A DNA stretch of 26,140 bases from DATKKX01 sp035542775 (GTDB lineage Bacteria; Planctomycetota; Phycisphaerae; UBA1845; UTPLA1): positions 1-26,140 of the forward strand of contig DATKKX010000394.1 of NCBI GenBank assembly GCA_035542775.1, written 5' to 3'. Below, piece by piece: positions 1 through 7,297 of this stretch. Position numbers and translations under genes: made by a program. Each line of letters opens with the position of its first letter. The first letter of the stretch is position 1. The notes beneath the pieces were generated by a model, which did not search any database, was not told the origin of the DNA, and saw nothing but the letters and a program-made list of their open reading frames with translations.

Positions 1-567
1 CATGCCGAACTCGCCGGCAATCAATGCAGCCTTCTCCTTGGCTACTTGAACGGCCATCAACCGGGCCTTATCACGGTGCTGTCGCAGTTTGCTTGTTTCA
101 AAGTCGACATCGTCGATGGTATTAACACCGGCCGCAAGCAAGGCGGTGATCAGTTGCTCACATCTCGACGTGTCGCGCAAGATGATGCAAACGTCGTTGC
201 TGACGCAGTAACCCACAAAGACAGGCGGTTTGTCGGGTCGATCACTCTGGGCGCCGCAGAACTGCTGGTACTTGGGACGCATCGACAATCGGTCTGTCTG
301 AACATCCTTCGCTTCGATCTGCATCTCTTTGACAACAGCCATGACCTTCTTGATGGCCGCATCAACCTCATTCTTCGCCGTCTCCAGTGAAAGGTTCGTG
401 CTGGTGACCCCGATGCTGAGCGTCACCTCGTCCGGCACGACCTTGACCGTGGCGGTGCCGGTCACGCTGATGGTGCGGGTGGGCGGCTTGGTCTCGTCAC
501 CGGCCATGCACGGTAGTGACGAGAAGGTCAGGATCAACGCAGTTCCGATCAATCTGGCGCAGTTCAT
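1..567 (-). CDS. SIMPL-domain (DUF541) exported protein, C-terminus beyond window edge
   Basis: The first 189 residues are visible; the gene runs off the left edge. It starts with a signal peptide (MNCARLIGTALILTFSSL, cleavage probably near CMA-GDE). The SIMPL/DUF541 pattern follows: an opening strand of the form RTISVTGTATVKVVPDEV, then S-I-G-V, a long amphipathic helix (about residues 55-75), and the GYCVSND / I-I-L-R-D core near residue 115. The ATG is supported by a strong AAGGAG about 6 bases upstream. SIMPL proteins are periplasmic or envelope proteins of poorly defined function, some linked to oxidative stress or outer-membrane assembly. Several cysteines in the core (FCGAQ, GYCV, DVCI, RCEQ) are unusual for the family and could form disulfides outside the cytoplasm. 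It is transcribed away from the PilZ gene. Family assignment is fairly sure; function is not. Confidence 0.8.
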   Translation of the reverse strand, partial: MNCARLIGTALILTFSSLPCMAGDETKPPTRTISVTGTATVKVVPDEVTLSIGVTSTNLSLETAKNEVDAAIKKVMAVVKEMQIEAKDVQTDRLSMRPKYQQFCGAQSDRPDKPPVFVGYCVSNDVCIILRDTSRCEQLITALLAAGVNTIDDVDFETSKLRQHRDKARLMAVQVAKEKAALIAGEFGM

Positions 568-870
568 GTGAGTCTCCTTGATCTAAAGCACGTTCGATGG
601 CAACGGCCGCTTGGGATAGCGTTTCCGACGCGGCCCTTCAGCGGGATACCAGGTCCGCCTCCACCGTCTCGGAATCGGTCCCCTATGCCAAGTTATACGT
701 CCCAGAAGCCCCTCGGTTGCATGCATTTATGCGGTTGCAGGGAATTCAGCCCATACTCGCGATTGGCTCATGGCCAAGTTGCCCGACGCCAGCGCCGATG
801 AGGTTAGAGAGTGCTTCGGAAAACCGCGTGCGTTGCGGCCAATCATCCGCCGGCATCTCAGGGGGGCATC
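568..870. other. Divergent intergenic region between SIMPL and PilZ genes
   Basis: About 300 bases separate two divergent genes. Both Shine-Dalgarno sites are clear at the edges (AAGGAG on the minus strand, AGGGGGG on the plus strand). Short open frames cross it but have no ribosome site or protein-like composition. I saw no convincing -35/-10 pair on either strand, although promoters for both genes must lie here or nearby. Confidence 0.5.
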
Positions 871-1365
871 ATGTCAGACGAGCCGATCCCGCTGTGGGAT
901 GGGGAGCTTTCGGGCGCCAAGATCATCTTCCAGGAACGTCAACTTCAAGGCCCGTCCAGCTCTCAGACCGTCCGCGGCAAGCGATCCAGTCCGCGCCGCG
1001 CTGGCGAGGGAATCCATGTCTGTTACTCTCCCCAGGTCCAGTTGGGCCGGGTGGAGCACGTGGAATGCCCGGTGATCGACATGTCGGTGGGTGGGCTCGC
1101 GATCGAGTTCGACCAGCGGCTAAGCGTCGGCGTCATGGGGTACGTCGCTTATTGGACGATGAGCCGCCAGCCGGTTCGCGTGAGCTGCACCGTCACTCGA
1201 TGCGAAGCGCTGGGGAATGGCCGGTTCCGGCTGGGCCTCAAGCTCGATCGCAAGCTCAATTTCGAGGAACGCCGTCCCGCCAGGATGCGCCCGGGGCGGG
1301 ATTTGATGCCGGGGGTTCATCCCCGCAAGCTCCGTGAGCCGTCGCCCGGCGAGCCGTCACCCTGA
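871..1365 (+). CDS. PilZ-domain protein (c-di-GMP receptor)
   Basis: A 164-residue cytoplasmic protein. The PilZ signature is complete: an arginine pair spaced RxxxR (R38-SSP-R42, in the stretch RGKRSSPRR) and the strand motif D70-x-S72-x-x-G75 (DMSVGG). Together these form the c-di-GMP binding site in this family. The remaining beta-barrel strands follow (VSCTVTRCEALGNGRFRLGL), and a basic, proline-rich tail ends the protein. The ATG at 871 sits just after an AGGGGGG ribosome site; the frame is open further upstream but that part does not look like protein. No enzymatic output domain is attached, so it probably signals by binding a partner. The flagellar stator genes 4-6 kb away are one possible target, but the sequence does not prove a link. 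Confidence 0.83.
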   Translation: MSDEPIPLWDGELSGAKIIFQERQLQGPSSSQTVRGKRSSPRRAGEGIHVCYSPQVQLGRVEHVECPVIDMSVGGLAIEFDQRLSVGVMGYVAYWTMSRQPVRVSCTVTRCEALGNGRFRLGLKLDRKLNFEERRPARMRPGRDLMPGVHPRKLREPSPGEPSP

Positions 1366-1447
1366 GTACGATCGGGTTGGCGGGCAATTGACGCCGGACA
1401 GCTCATCGCCTTAACGTACTGCCAGCGAACGCCACAGGAGCTTCTGC

Positions 1448-2425
1448 TTGTTCCGTACCCTGCGAGCGGCCATTCTGCTTGTTCGCCCGGCCCAATGGGT
1501 GAAGAATGTATTCGTCTTCGGCGCGTTCGTCTTCGGCGCCAACAGAGCCGATCCGCATGCCTTTCTTCACGCGTTTCTGCTCTCGCTCGAAGCCTTCGCC
1601 ATCTTCTGCCTGCTCAGCGGCGCGGTCTACGCCTTCAACGACCTGCTTGACTATCGGGAGGACCGCCTCCACCCGACCAAGAAGCGCAGACCGGTCGCCT
1701 CGGGTGCAATCTCGCCGGGCTCTGCGGGGATCATCTCAGTCATCCTGGCGGCCGCCGCTGTCGCCGCGTCCCTGACCATGGCCCAGGGTTTCGCGGTGAC
1801 CGCCGTCACTTATCTGGTGCTCAATGCCGTCTATACGATCTGGGGGAAGCAGCGCGCCATCCTGGACGTGATTCTGATCGCGATCGGTTTTGTGCTTCGG
1901 GCGTTGGCCGGCGCGCAGGCCATTCAAGTGGAAGTTTCCGCCTGGCTGGTCATCTGCACATTTACGCTTTGTCTGTTCCTGGGCTTCGGCAAGCGCCGCT
2001 GCGAGCTGGCTGTGATGGAAAATGCGGAAAAGGCCGTTACTCATCGCCCGACGCTGGCCGCCTATTCGCCGGAGCTGCTCACCCAACTGCTGTCGACCAC
2101 CGGCGGCATCGCGGTCATCACGTTCCTGCTGTATACGCTGGATCCCCACACGCCCTCGCCGCATTCGCTGGTCTTTACCACTCCGCTCGTCTTCTACGCC
2201 ATCTTCCGTTACGCCACAGTGATCTCACGCGGCCAACGGACCGGCCCGACGGACATCCTCATCAACGATCGCCCGTTCCTCCTGACGGCGCTGTTATGGA
2301 CGGCCATGACCGCCGGCCTCATCTTTCATGGCGAGTGGGTCGAGCGCTATCTGCCGCGATTGCGATACCCGGGGGAGACGGCAACCGTACAACCGGCGCA
2401 GCCCTCCGACCGTCCGACGAGCTAA
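1448..2425 (+). CDS. UbiA-family decaprenyl-phosphate phosphoribosyltransferase-like membrane enzyme
   Basis: A 325-residue polytopic membrane protein. The first aspartate-rich UbiA motif is N64-D65-xx-D68-xxx-D72 followed by HPTKKRRPVASG. HP and RPVASG after the aspartates are typical of the subgroup that transfers phosphoribose from PRPP to polyprenyl phosphate (DPPR synthase, Rv3806c type), rather than the quinone prenyltransferases. The second catalytic region begins at D140 and continues through FVLRALAG. About eight or nine hydrophobic helices are visible. Translation probably starts at a TTG, since AGGAG lies 7 bases upstream (1436-1440). The usual partners, a HAD phosphatase and the DprE1/DprE2 epimerase pair, are absent next door, so the final lipid-linked sugar cannot be told. 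It lies 82 bases after the PilZ gene and may be co-transcribed with it. Confidence 0.82.
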   Translation: MFRTLRAAILLVRPAQWVKNVFVFGAFVFGANRADPHAFLHAFLLSLEAFAIFCLLSGAVYAFNDLLDYREDRLHPTKKRRPVASGAISPGSAGIISVILAAAAVAASLTMAQGFAVTAVTYLVLNAVYTIWGKQRAILDVILIAIGFVLRALAGAQAIQVEVSAWLVICTFTLCLFLGFGKRRCELAVMENAEKAVTHRPTLAAYSPELLTQLLSTTGGIAVITFLLYTLDPHTPSPHSLVFTTPLVFYAIFRYATVISRGQRTGPTDILINDRPFLLTALLWTAMTAGLIFHGEWVERYLPRLRYPGETATVQPAQPSDRPTS

Positions 2426-2500
2426 ATTCACAAGTTCCCCCCATCGGCATCATGTCGGCGGCGGGTAATGGTGCTCGCGAGCGCTGCCGGGCCGCTGGAA

Positions 2501-3208
2501 TTACGCCTTGCTGCTTTCGCCGACTTTCGAGGCGTCGATGAACTTGGCGTTCGCGGTGCCGCAGACCGGGCATTTGTCCGGACCTGAGCCGATAAACACC
2601 GTTCCGCATTCCGGACAGACCCGGATGACCACGGGTTCTATGTCGCGCCCGGCAAGGACGTGTTCCCGCGTCTGTCGCAGGACTCTCTCATGCCATTCGC
2701 ACGCCTCTTCAAGTTTCTGAAACAGGCGCTCGGCCGCGCTGTTGTTCTCCCGATTGGCCTGTTTGGCCGCGGCCGGAAGGACGGTGGACGCCAGAAGAGC
2801 CTCGTAGTCTGCGCCCGCCTTGAGATGGTCGGCCGTGTTGGTCACGCTGTTCATCTGGCGCAGAAGCCATTCAGCGTGAAACATCTCAGCCATGACCAAC
2901 GCCTGGAACAGCCTCGCAGTTTGAGGAAAGCCTTCAATCTTGGCGTGAGCGGCGAAAGCCGCGTATTTTGCCGCGACCTGGGCTTCCTCGTTGAACTGTG
3001 AGTGGATGCGCTCGGCGGTCGGAGCCGCCCCCTCATCCTTGGGCTGTTCTTTTGTCTGGCCAAAGGCACGCGATTCGGTCAGCAAAGCCGAGATCGCCGC
3101 GGAGAAGGCGACTGTCTCCGCCAAAAATGCTCTTCGCGCGAGAATCGCCGCATCCTGTGACCCGGCAGTTGGGGACGAGGTGCCGCTTGATCTTGTGTCT
3201 GGTTCCAT
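2501..3208 (-). CDS. Rubrerythrin-like di-iron protein with N-terminal Tat-like signal
   Basis: A 235-residue protein. Residues 25-45 (RRAFLAETVAFSAAISALL) look like a twin-arginine or other export signal, which is unusual because most rubrerythrins are cytoplasmic. The ferritin-like four-helix part (about 65-185) carries the iron ligands: E74/E75 in helix 1, E108-xx-H111 in helix 2 and the E167-H173 cluster in the last helix. A rubredoxin-type iron site closes the protein: C198-xx-C201 and C213-xx-C216. Rubrerythrins reduce hydrogen peroxide at the di-iron centre using electrons passed through the rubredoxin site. A GGAG lies 7 bases before the ATG. It follows the cytochrome c peroxidase gene by 54 bases on the same strand, which supports a shared role in peroxide removal outside the cytoplasm. 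Confidence 0.88.
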   Translation of the reverse strand: MEPDTRSSGTSSPTAGSQDAAILARRAFLAETVAFSAAISALLTESRAFGQTKEQPKDEGAAPTAERIHSQFNEEAQVAAKYAAFAAHAKIEGFPQTARLFQALVMAEMFHAEWLLRQMNSVTNTADHLKAGADYEALLASTVLPAAAKQANRENNSAAERLFQKLEEACEWHERVLRQTREHVLAGRDIEPVVIRVCPECGTVFIGSGPDKCPVCGTANAKFIDASKVGESSKA

Positions 3209-3262
3209 CGGTAATCTCCATTCCAGCTCTTTCGTGGGGCCTTCCGCGCTGAAGAGCGATGT

Positions 3263-4348
3263 TCAAGGTCCCGCTATGTTCACGGGGTGCTCCGCTTCAA
3301 GCGCATGCAGGAAGCTCACGATCTCTTCGATCTCGGCCGCACTCAACTTCGTATCTAATTGCATCCAGGCCATCAGCCGGACCGCTTCGGTTAACGCCGC
3401 CTCCCGCCCGTCATGGAAATATGGCGCTGTAAGCGTGATGTTGCGGAGCATGGGCACCTTGAAGACCAACCGGTCTTCATCGTTATGCGTGACGCCATAC
3501 CGTCCAACATCCTCCTGGTTTGTGTACGGGTGATATACGCCGACCTTCTCGAACAGCCGGCCTCCCACGGTGTAGCTGCTGTGGCACTCCACGCAGCCGG
3601 TGTGGGTGAAGCAGTTCAAACCTTGTTTTTCCTGCTGGGTGAGGGCGCTGGTTTCGCCTCTGAGATACCGGTCAAAACGGGATGGAGTGACCAGCGTTCT
3701 CTCGAAGGCGGCGATGGCGCGGGCCATGTTGTCGAATGTGACTGGTTCCGCCTGATCGGGATAGGCCGCCTTGAATGCCGGGACGTAACCGTCGATGCTC
3801 TTGAGGCGATCGACGACTTCCTCCGGACTGCGCATGGCCATTTCATCAGGGTTGAGCACCGGCCCCTTGGCCTGCTCGACGAGGTCGGCCGCCCGCCCGT
3901 CCCAGAACTGGGCGACCTGAAAACCGGCGTTGAGCACGGTGGGAGCATTGCGTTTGCCCAGAAGGCCTTTGGCGCCCTTGGATGTGGGCTCGCCGTCACC
4001 ACCGGCCCGGCGCGCATCCAGGTGATGGCACTCGCTGCAAGACTGGGATTTGGTGAGTGATATGCCTTGCTCGAAGAAGAGCTTGCGCCCGACGGCGATG
4101 ATCTCCGGCGTATCGTCCCGCGATCCGGGCATTTCCGTCGGCAGGGGCTTGAAGAAGATCTGTACCGCCAGCGGGATTTCCTCCGCCGCGGCACCGCCCG
4201 AAGACGAATCGGCCCTTGGCTGGGGACTCGCTGCAGGTTGCAGTCCGCCATCGCTGCCTGTTGAAGCGGCGGACGCGGTCATGAGTATCGCCAACACCAC
4301 TGCGGCGCCCGCGGCGCCGCGGGTGGGGTCCATTCGGTAGGCGTTCAT
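3263..4348 (-). CDS. Di-haem cytochrome c peroxidase (CCP/MauG family)
   Basis: A 361-residue periplasmic or envelope enzyme of usual family length that reduces hydrogen peroxide with electrons from small cytochromes. The N-terminal 30 residues are a signal peptide, followed by a Gly/Ser/Pro-rich linker. Haem 1 is bound by C104-SE-C107-H108 and haem 2 by C252-VE-C255-H256. Other family marks are NAPTVLNAGF, FWDGRA (about 148-153), MARAIAAFERTL and VPM300LRN, where the methionine is the likely distal ligand of one haem; PYFHDGR follows. An upstream in-frame ATG at 4516 would precede the signal peptide. I prefer 4348 because GGAG lies just before it and the signal peptide begins there. C246, shortly before the second haem motif, is an extra cysteine. 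Upstream lies a small cysteine-rich exported protein; downstream is an exported rubrerythrin. Confidence 0.93.
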   Translation of the reverse strand: MNAYRMDPTRGAAGAAVVLAILMTASAASTGSDGGLQPAASPQPRADSSSGGAAAEEIPLAVQIFFKPLPTEMPGSRDDTPEIIAVGRKLFFEQGISLTKSQSCSECHHLDARRAGGDGEPTSKGAKGLLGKRNAPTVLNAGFQVAQFWDGRAADLVEQAKGPVLNPDEMAMRSPEEVVDRLKSIDGYVPAFKAAYPDQAEPVTFDNMARAIAAFERTLVTPSRFDRYLRGETSALTQQEKQGLNCFTHTGCVECHSSYTVGGRLFEKVGVYHPYTNQEDVGRYGVTHNDEDRLVFKVPMLRNITLTAPYFHDGREAALTEAVRLMAWMQLDTKLSAAEIEEIVSFLHALEAEHPVNIAGP

Positions 4349-4475
4349 GGTCTGCTTCTCCGCTGTAACTGAACGGCGGGCACAAGCCTCGCCGCGACGC
4401 GACGTCCTCCCTGGAACCGAGAGGATGCATCCGTTACCCGCTCGGCTTCCCTCGCGAAATCCCGAATCCACGCAC

Positions 4476-4510
4476 AGCGCAGTGCCGGTGCCTTCGCCCG
4501 GCACTGCGCT
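4476..4510 (-). terminator. Perfect 13-bp hairpin without U-tract
   Basis: AGCGCAGTGCCGG at 4476-4488 is the exact reverse complement of 4498-4510, with a 9-base loop. It would be very stable in RNA on either strand. There is no run of T after it, so it is not a classic intrinsic terminator. It may end, pause or protect transcripts between the cysteine-rich gene and the peroxidase gene. Confidence 0.45.
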
Positions 4511-4526
4511 GATCAATGCAAACCCA

Positions 4527-4550
4527 TCCTCGTCTCAGCTGCGACGAGGA
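4527..4550 (-). terminator. 8-bp hairpin directly after the cysteine-rich gene
   Basis: TCCTCGTC at 4527-4534 pairs exactly with GACGAGGA at 4543-4550 around an 8-base loop. It begins only a few bases after the stop codon of the minus-strand gene. The sequence after the stem (GGGTTTG) is only mildly T-rich. It is best read as a weak terminator or mRNA 3'-end stabiliser. Confidence 0.45.
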
Positions 4551-4553
4551 CTA

Positions 4554-5009
4554 TCAGTGTTGATGCTCTTTGGGCTCTTCCTTGGGCTCGGTTTTCGTTT
4601 CTCCTGCCTTGGCCTCGGCCTTGTCCATGGAGTCAACAAAGATCGCCTGGATGCCCTTGCCCTTGACCAGCAAGCCCTTGACTGTCACCTTGCTGCCGGC
4701 CATTTCCATCCGCTCCGGTGTCATCACCGGCTTCTTGATCTCGTTGCCCAACAGGATGTACATGTTGCCATCTGCGGCGGTGAGCAGCGCGGGGTCGCCG
4801 GCCTTGATGCACCCGGTGCAGCAGCCCTTCTGGCAGGGCTTGTCAGGATGGGCAAGCGTGCAGAAAGTGCAGGAGAGTTGGCCGGTGACGTTGATCTTCT
4901 CTCCTTTGATGGGTTCCTGCTTTTCCGGTTGCACGGCCATCGATACGGCCAAGGCTGCCACCAACAGCACAGCCAGCACCAGCGCGGATTGCAGCGTGAG
5001 TCGTTTCAT
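4554..5009 (-). CDS. Small exported cysteine-rich protein with OB-fold-like pattern
   Basis: A 151-residue protein that I cannot assign to a named family. Residues 1-26 are a clear signal peptide (MKRLTLQSALVLAVLLVAAL). Six cysteines cluster in the mature N-terminus: C47-xx-C50, C59, C63-C64 and C67, with H54 among them, so metal binding is plausible. The strand pattern INVTGQLSC, then NMYILLGN, then KVTVKGLLVKGKGIQAIFVD resembles a small OB-type barrel in which a Cys/His loop replaces the first turn. The tail is Lys/Glu-rich and ends in HQH. The start is supported by AAGGAG 8 bases upstream. It stands first in line with the di-haem peroxidase and rubrerythrin genes, so a metal or redox role in the envelope is my guess. 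No function can be read directly. Confidence 0.8.
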   Translation of the reverse strand: MKRLTLQSALVLAVLLVAALAVSMAVQPEKQEPIKGEKINVTGQLSCTFCTLAHPDKPCQKGCCTGCIKAGDPALLTAADGNMYILLGNEIKKPVMTPERMEMAGSKVTVKGLLVKGKGIQAIFVDSMDKAEAKAGETKTEPKEEPKEHQH

Positions 5010-5652
5010 GTCTGATTCTCCTTGAATGAAAACTGCGTTGCGGCGTCGGTCACTGCGCCGTCGCCGAGCTTCAGCGGGTGATTCTGAGGCGACCCTTGAG
5101 ACTGTTGAGGGCCCGTGCCAACGACCGGCGACCCTGCGAGCATGATCGCCCCTCTCCTGCGCAGGCCGACACGAGACGCCACATCAGGCGAGCGCGACGT
5201 ACCTTTCACTTGTCCGGTCTCCTGCGTTTGCCCGAACACCGTCACGAGCTTCCGAACCAGCCCGTGATCGGGGACGACCGCTCCGTACCAAGACCGCCCC
5301 CTCTTATCGCCGGCAGCGCGAACACGCACTGCGTTTGAGTCGGTAGACGCTCCCCTTTCGGAATCCGGCCTTGCCTTATATAGTTGGCAGAACCTTCCCA
5401 AATCAACGATATTCTCGGCCACGGCGCAGAATCACGTAACTGCTTTCGCAGGTGCCACTTGCGCGATGAGATCGTTCTCGGCTCGGGAATCGAGAGGTTT
5501 GGTTGTCGGCGTGCACTCGCCCGGTGGGGCAAGCCTTATCCGCATTCCTGGGGGAGAAGGACTTGAGGTGCTCTTGGTTTGCGATCGTTCGCTCGGTCTA
5601 GACAGTCGACGGGCCACGAGCGGGCGGCTGGTTGCGGTTGCTTCTCTGACTT
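5010..5652. other. Gene-free stretch between motB and the cysteine-rich gene
   Basis: About 640 bases without a supported gene. A minus-strand open frame (5006-5422) ends in an ATGA overlap with the next gene, but it starts with GTG without a ribosome site and its protein has no recognisable pattern. A promoter-like pair on the minus strand (5377-5406) is listed separately. The part nearest motB shows nothing clear to me. Confidence 0.5.
5377..5406 (-). promoter_or_regulatory. Candidate sigma70-type promoter for the cysteine-rich/peroxidase/rubrerythrin group
   Basis: On the minus strand, TTGATT (5401-5406) is followed after 18 bases by TATATA (5377-5382). This is a fair match to -35 and -10 hexamers in an otherwise GC-rich region. 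Transcription would begin near 5370, leaving a leader of about 360 bases before the cysteine-rich gene. The long leader makes the call uncertain. Confidence 0.35.
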
Positions 5653-6486
5653 TCACTCCGTTGCGGCCGGCGCTGGCGCGGCAGACTCGGTCGTAGGTGT
5701 GTAGTCGGGCATGAGCTCTTCCGTGAGGATCACTTCGACACGCTGGTTCAACCCTTGGTCGGCCTGGCCGTAGATGACCGGCTCCATCCGATCGTTGTCG
5801 CCGCAGGCCATCAGGCGGATTCGTCGCCATTCGATCTCGTTCTCGTGCAGCAACTCGGCGACGGCCAGGGCGCGTTCGAACGAGAGCCGCAAGCCTCGGT
5901 CCGGCGAATTGACCGCCTCGGCCACGCTGACGTGACCGCGGACCGCGACTATCAGGCGGAGTCCGCGGAGGTGTTCGAGGATATCCAGAACCGCCTTGCG
6001 GCCTTCTTCCGTCAGAGTGCTGGAATTGTCGTCGAAGGGCACGCTGCCGCAGAGGTTGTAGTACTTGCTCGGCCGGATCGACTGCATCTTGTACTTCTGG
6101 CCCGGCGGCCCGTTTTCGTCGAGTGGCACCTGCCCGCGCCGCTCCATGATGCGGCGAACCAGAAGCGCCTCCCTGGGATTGGTCGAGTTGACACTGACGG
6201 GGTTGTTGAAGGCGTCGCGAATGCTGATAACCGCGTCAAGGAACTCCGGTGAGTTCGGGACGCTGTTGGCCTCGGCCGTGCCGGTGCCCGTGCCTGTGCC
6301 TTTGCTGGCCATGGTAAATGCAAGAAGAATGACGAAGAAGCCCATCAGCAGGGCGACGTTGTCGGCAAAGGAGATGATCCATTCCGGGGCGCCCTCATGT
6401 GCCTCCTCGTGCCCTCCACCGCCGTGATGGCCGCCGCCACCATGCTTCTTATGTTCTTTTTCGCCCTGTTGTTCCTGCTCTGCCAC
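5653..6486 (-). CDS. motB: Flagellar stator protein MotB (OmpA-like C-terminal domain)
   Basis: A 277-residue protein forming, with MotA, the ion channel that drives the flagellum. A charged, His/Gly-rich cytoplasmic head (about 10-32) leads into the single transmembrane helix, PEWIISFADNVALLMGFF. D42, in FAD, is the ion-carrying aspartate. A short (Gly-Thr)4 repeat follows, encoded by a 6-base DNA repeat near 6280-6305. The plug/linker and an OmpA-like domain (about 146-255) come next, with FDDNSSTLTEEG, RALAVAELL and NQRVEV. The usual GHTD signature of the peptidoglycan-binding site reads G184-H-V-S here, so two normally conserved residues are changed. The start codon is GTG with GGAGG upstream. 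It lies 28 bases after motA on the same strand, the classic order. Confidence 0.9.
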   Translation of the reverse strand: MAEQEQQGEKEHKKHGGGGHHGGGGHEEAHEGAPEWIISFADNVALLMGFFVILLAFTMASKGTGTGTGTAEANSVPNSPEFLDAVISIRDAFNNPVSVNSTNPREALLVRRIMERRGQVPLDENGPPGQKYKMQSIRPSKYYNLCGSVPFDDNSSTLTEEGRKAVLDILEHLRGLRLIVAVRGHVSVAEAVNSPDRGLRLSFERALAVAELLHENEIEWRRIRLMACGDNDRMEPVIYGQADQGLNQRVEVILTEELMPDYTPTTESAAPAPAATE

Positions 6487-6514
6487 GCCGAGCCTCCGTT
6501 GTTCCCTGGCCGAA

Positions 6515-7297
6515 TTATGCCGCGGCTTTGGCCTTCTCTCGTCCGGGCAGGAAGGCGGTCATCTTGTCCAGCGTGATGCGCGGGTTGTCGCCCCCCTGGA
6601 TGGAGAGAATGCCCTGCAGCATCATCTCGCGATTCATAATCTCTTCCGCCGAGCGCATGGCCAGCTTGTCGCCGATGGGGCCTGCCACGGCGTTGCACAG
6701 TACGGTGCCATACATGGTCGCGCAGACGGCCACCGCCAGGCACTTGCCGAGCGTGCCGACGTCGCCGCCGGACAGATTTCCGAACATGGCGATCTGCCCG
6801 ACCAGCGTGCCGACCAATCCCCACCCCGGTCCATAGAGCTTGACCAGGTCGAAGAACTTCTTGCCCGCCTTGTGGCGTTCCTGCATGGCCATGATCTCAA
6901 GCCGGAGGGTGGCTTCCACATCGCTGGGGCTGGTGCCGTCGATCACCATGCGGATGCCGCTGGCCAGGAACGGGTCGACGTCCTTGATTTTCTTGTATTC
7001 CGACTCCAGGGCCAAAAAACCGTCGCGTCGAGCCATGTCCGCCAGTACGCCGAGCAGCTTGATGACCTCGATGGGGCTCTTGCCCTTGTGAAACAGGAAC
7101 CGTTTGAGGAAACCGGCGACTCCCTTGATTTTGTCCATCGGCATGGCCATGAAGCAGACGCTGATGCTGCCGCCGAAGACCAGCAAGACGCCTTCCATCG
7201 AATAGAACATGGCGTAATGGCCGTGAGAGGCCTCGGTGAAGACGATGCCCAGACATGTGCAACCGATAATGATGCCGATGAGACTGGCAATGTCCAT
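6515..7297 (-). CDS. motA: Flagellar stator protein MotA
   Basis: A 260-residue inner-membrane protein with four hydrophobic segments. The cytoplasmic loop carries A-R90-R-D-G-F-L-A-L-E98, matching in place and type the charged residues by which MotA touches the rotor protein FliG. The third membrane segment opens with Y-G-P157-GWGLVGTLVG, and a second conserved proline lies in AGP207IGDK; both belong to the MotA/TolQ/ExbB signature. Because MotA is followed by an OmpA-domain MotB, a stator is much more likely than an Exb/Tol complex. I chose the ATG at 7297 over the one at 7312 because GGGGGA lies about 8 bases before it and the first membrane helix starts there. Other flagellar genes are outside the window. 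Confidence 0.92.
   Translation of the reverse strand: MDIASLIGIIIGCTCLGIVFTEASHGHYAMFYSMEGVLLVFGGSISVCFMAMPMDKIKGVAGFLKRFLFHKGKSPIEVIKLLGVLADMARRDGFLALESEYKKIKDVDPFLASGIRMVIDGTSPSDVEATLRLEIMAMQERHKAGKKFFDLVKLYGPGWGLVGTLVGQIAMFGNLSGGDVGTLGKCLAVAVCATMYGTVLCNAVAGPIGDKLAMRSAEEIMNREMMLQGILSIQGGDNPRITLDKMTAFLPGREKAKAAA

Larger units (their letters stand above)
4349..4553. other. Gap between two minus-strand genes holding two strong hairpins
   Basis: The 205 bases between the cysteine-rich protein and the peroxidase contain no gene. Two perfect inverted repeats lie close to the end of the upstream gene and are listed separately. I could not find a good promoter for the peroxidase here, so partial read-through from upstream is possible. 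Confidence 0.5.

Noticed and set aside
597..1337. 246-codon plus-strand frame overlapping the PilZ gene
   Set aside because: The composition is not protein-like, there is no ribosome site, and the PilZ frame fits its family motifs.
5006..5422. Minus-strand open frame of 138 codons ending in an ATGA overlap with the Cys-rich gene
   Set aside because: It begins with GTG without a ribosome site, has no domain or signal peptide, and the downstream gene has its own strong ribosome site. A promoter-like pair also falls inside it.
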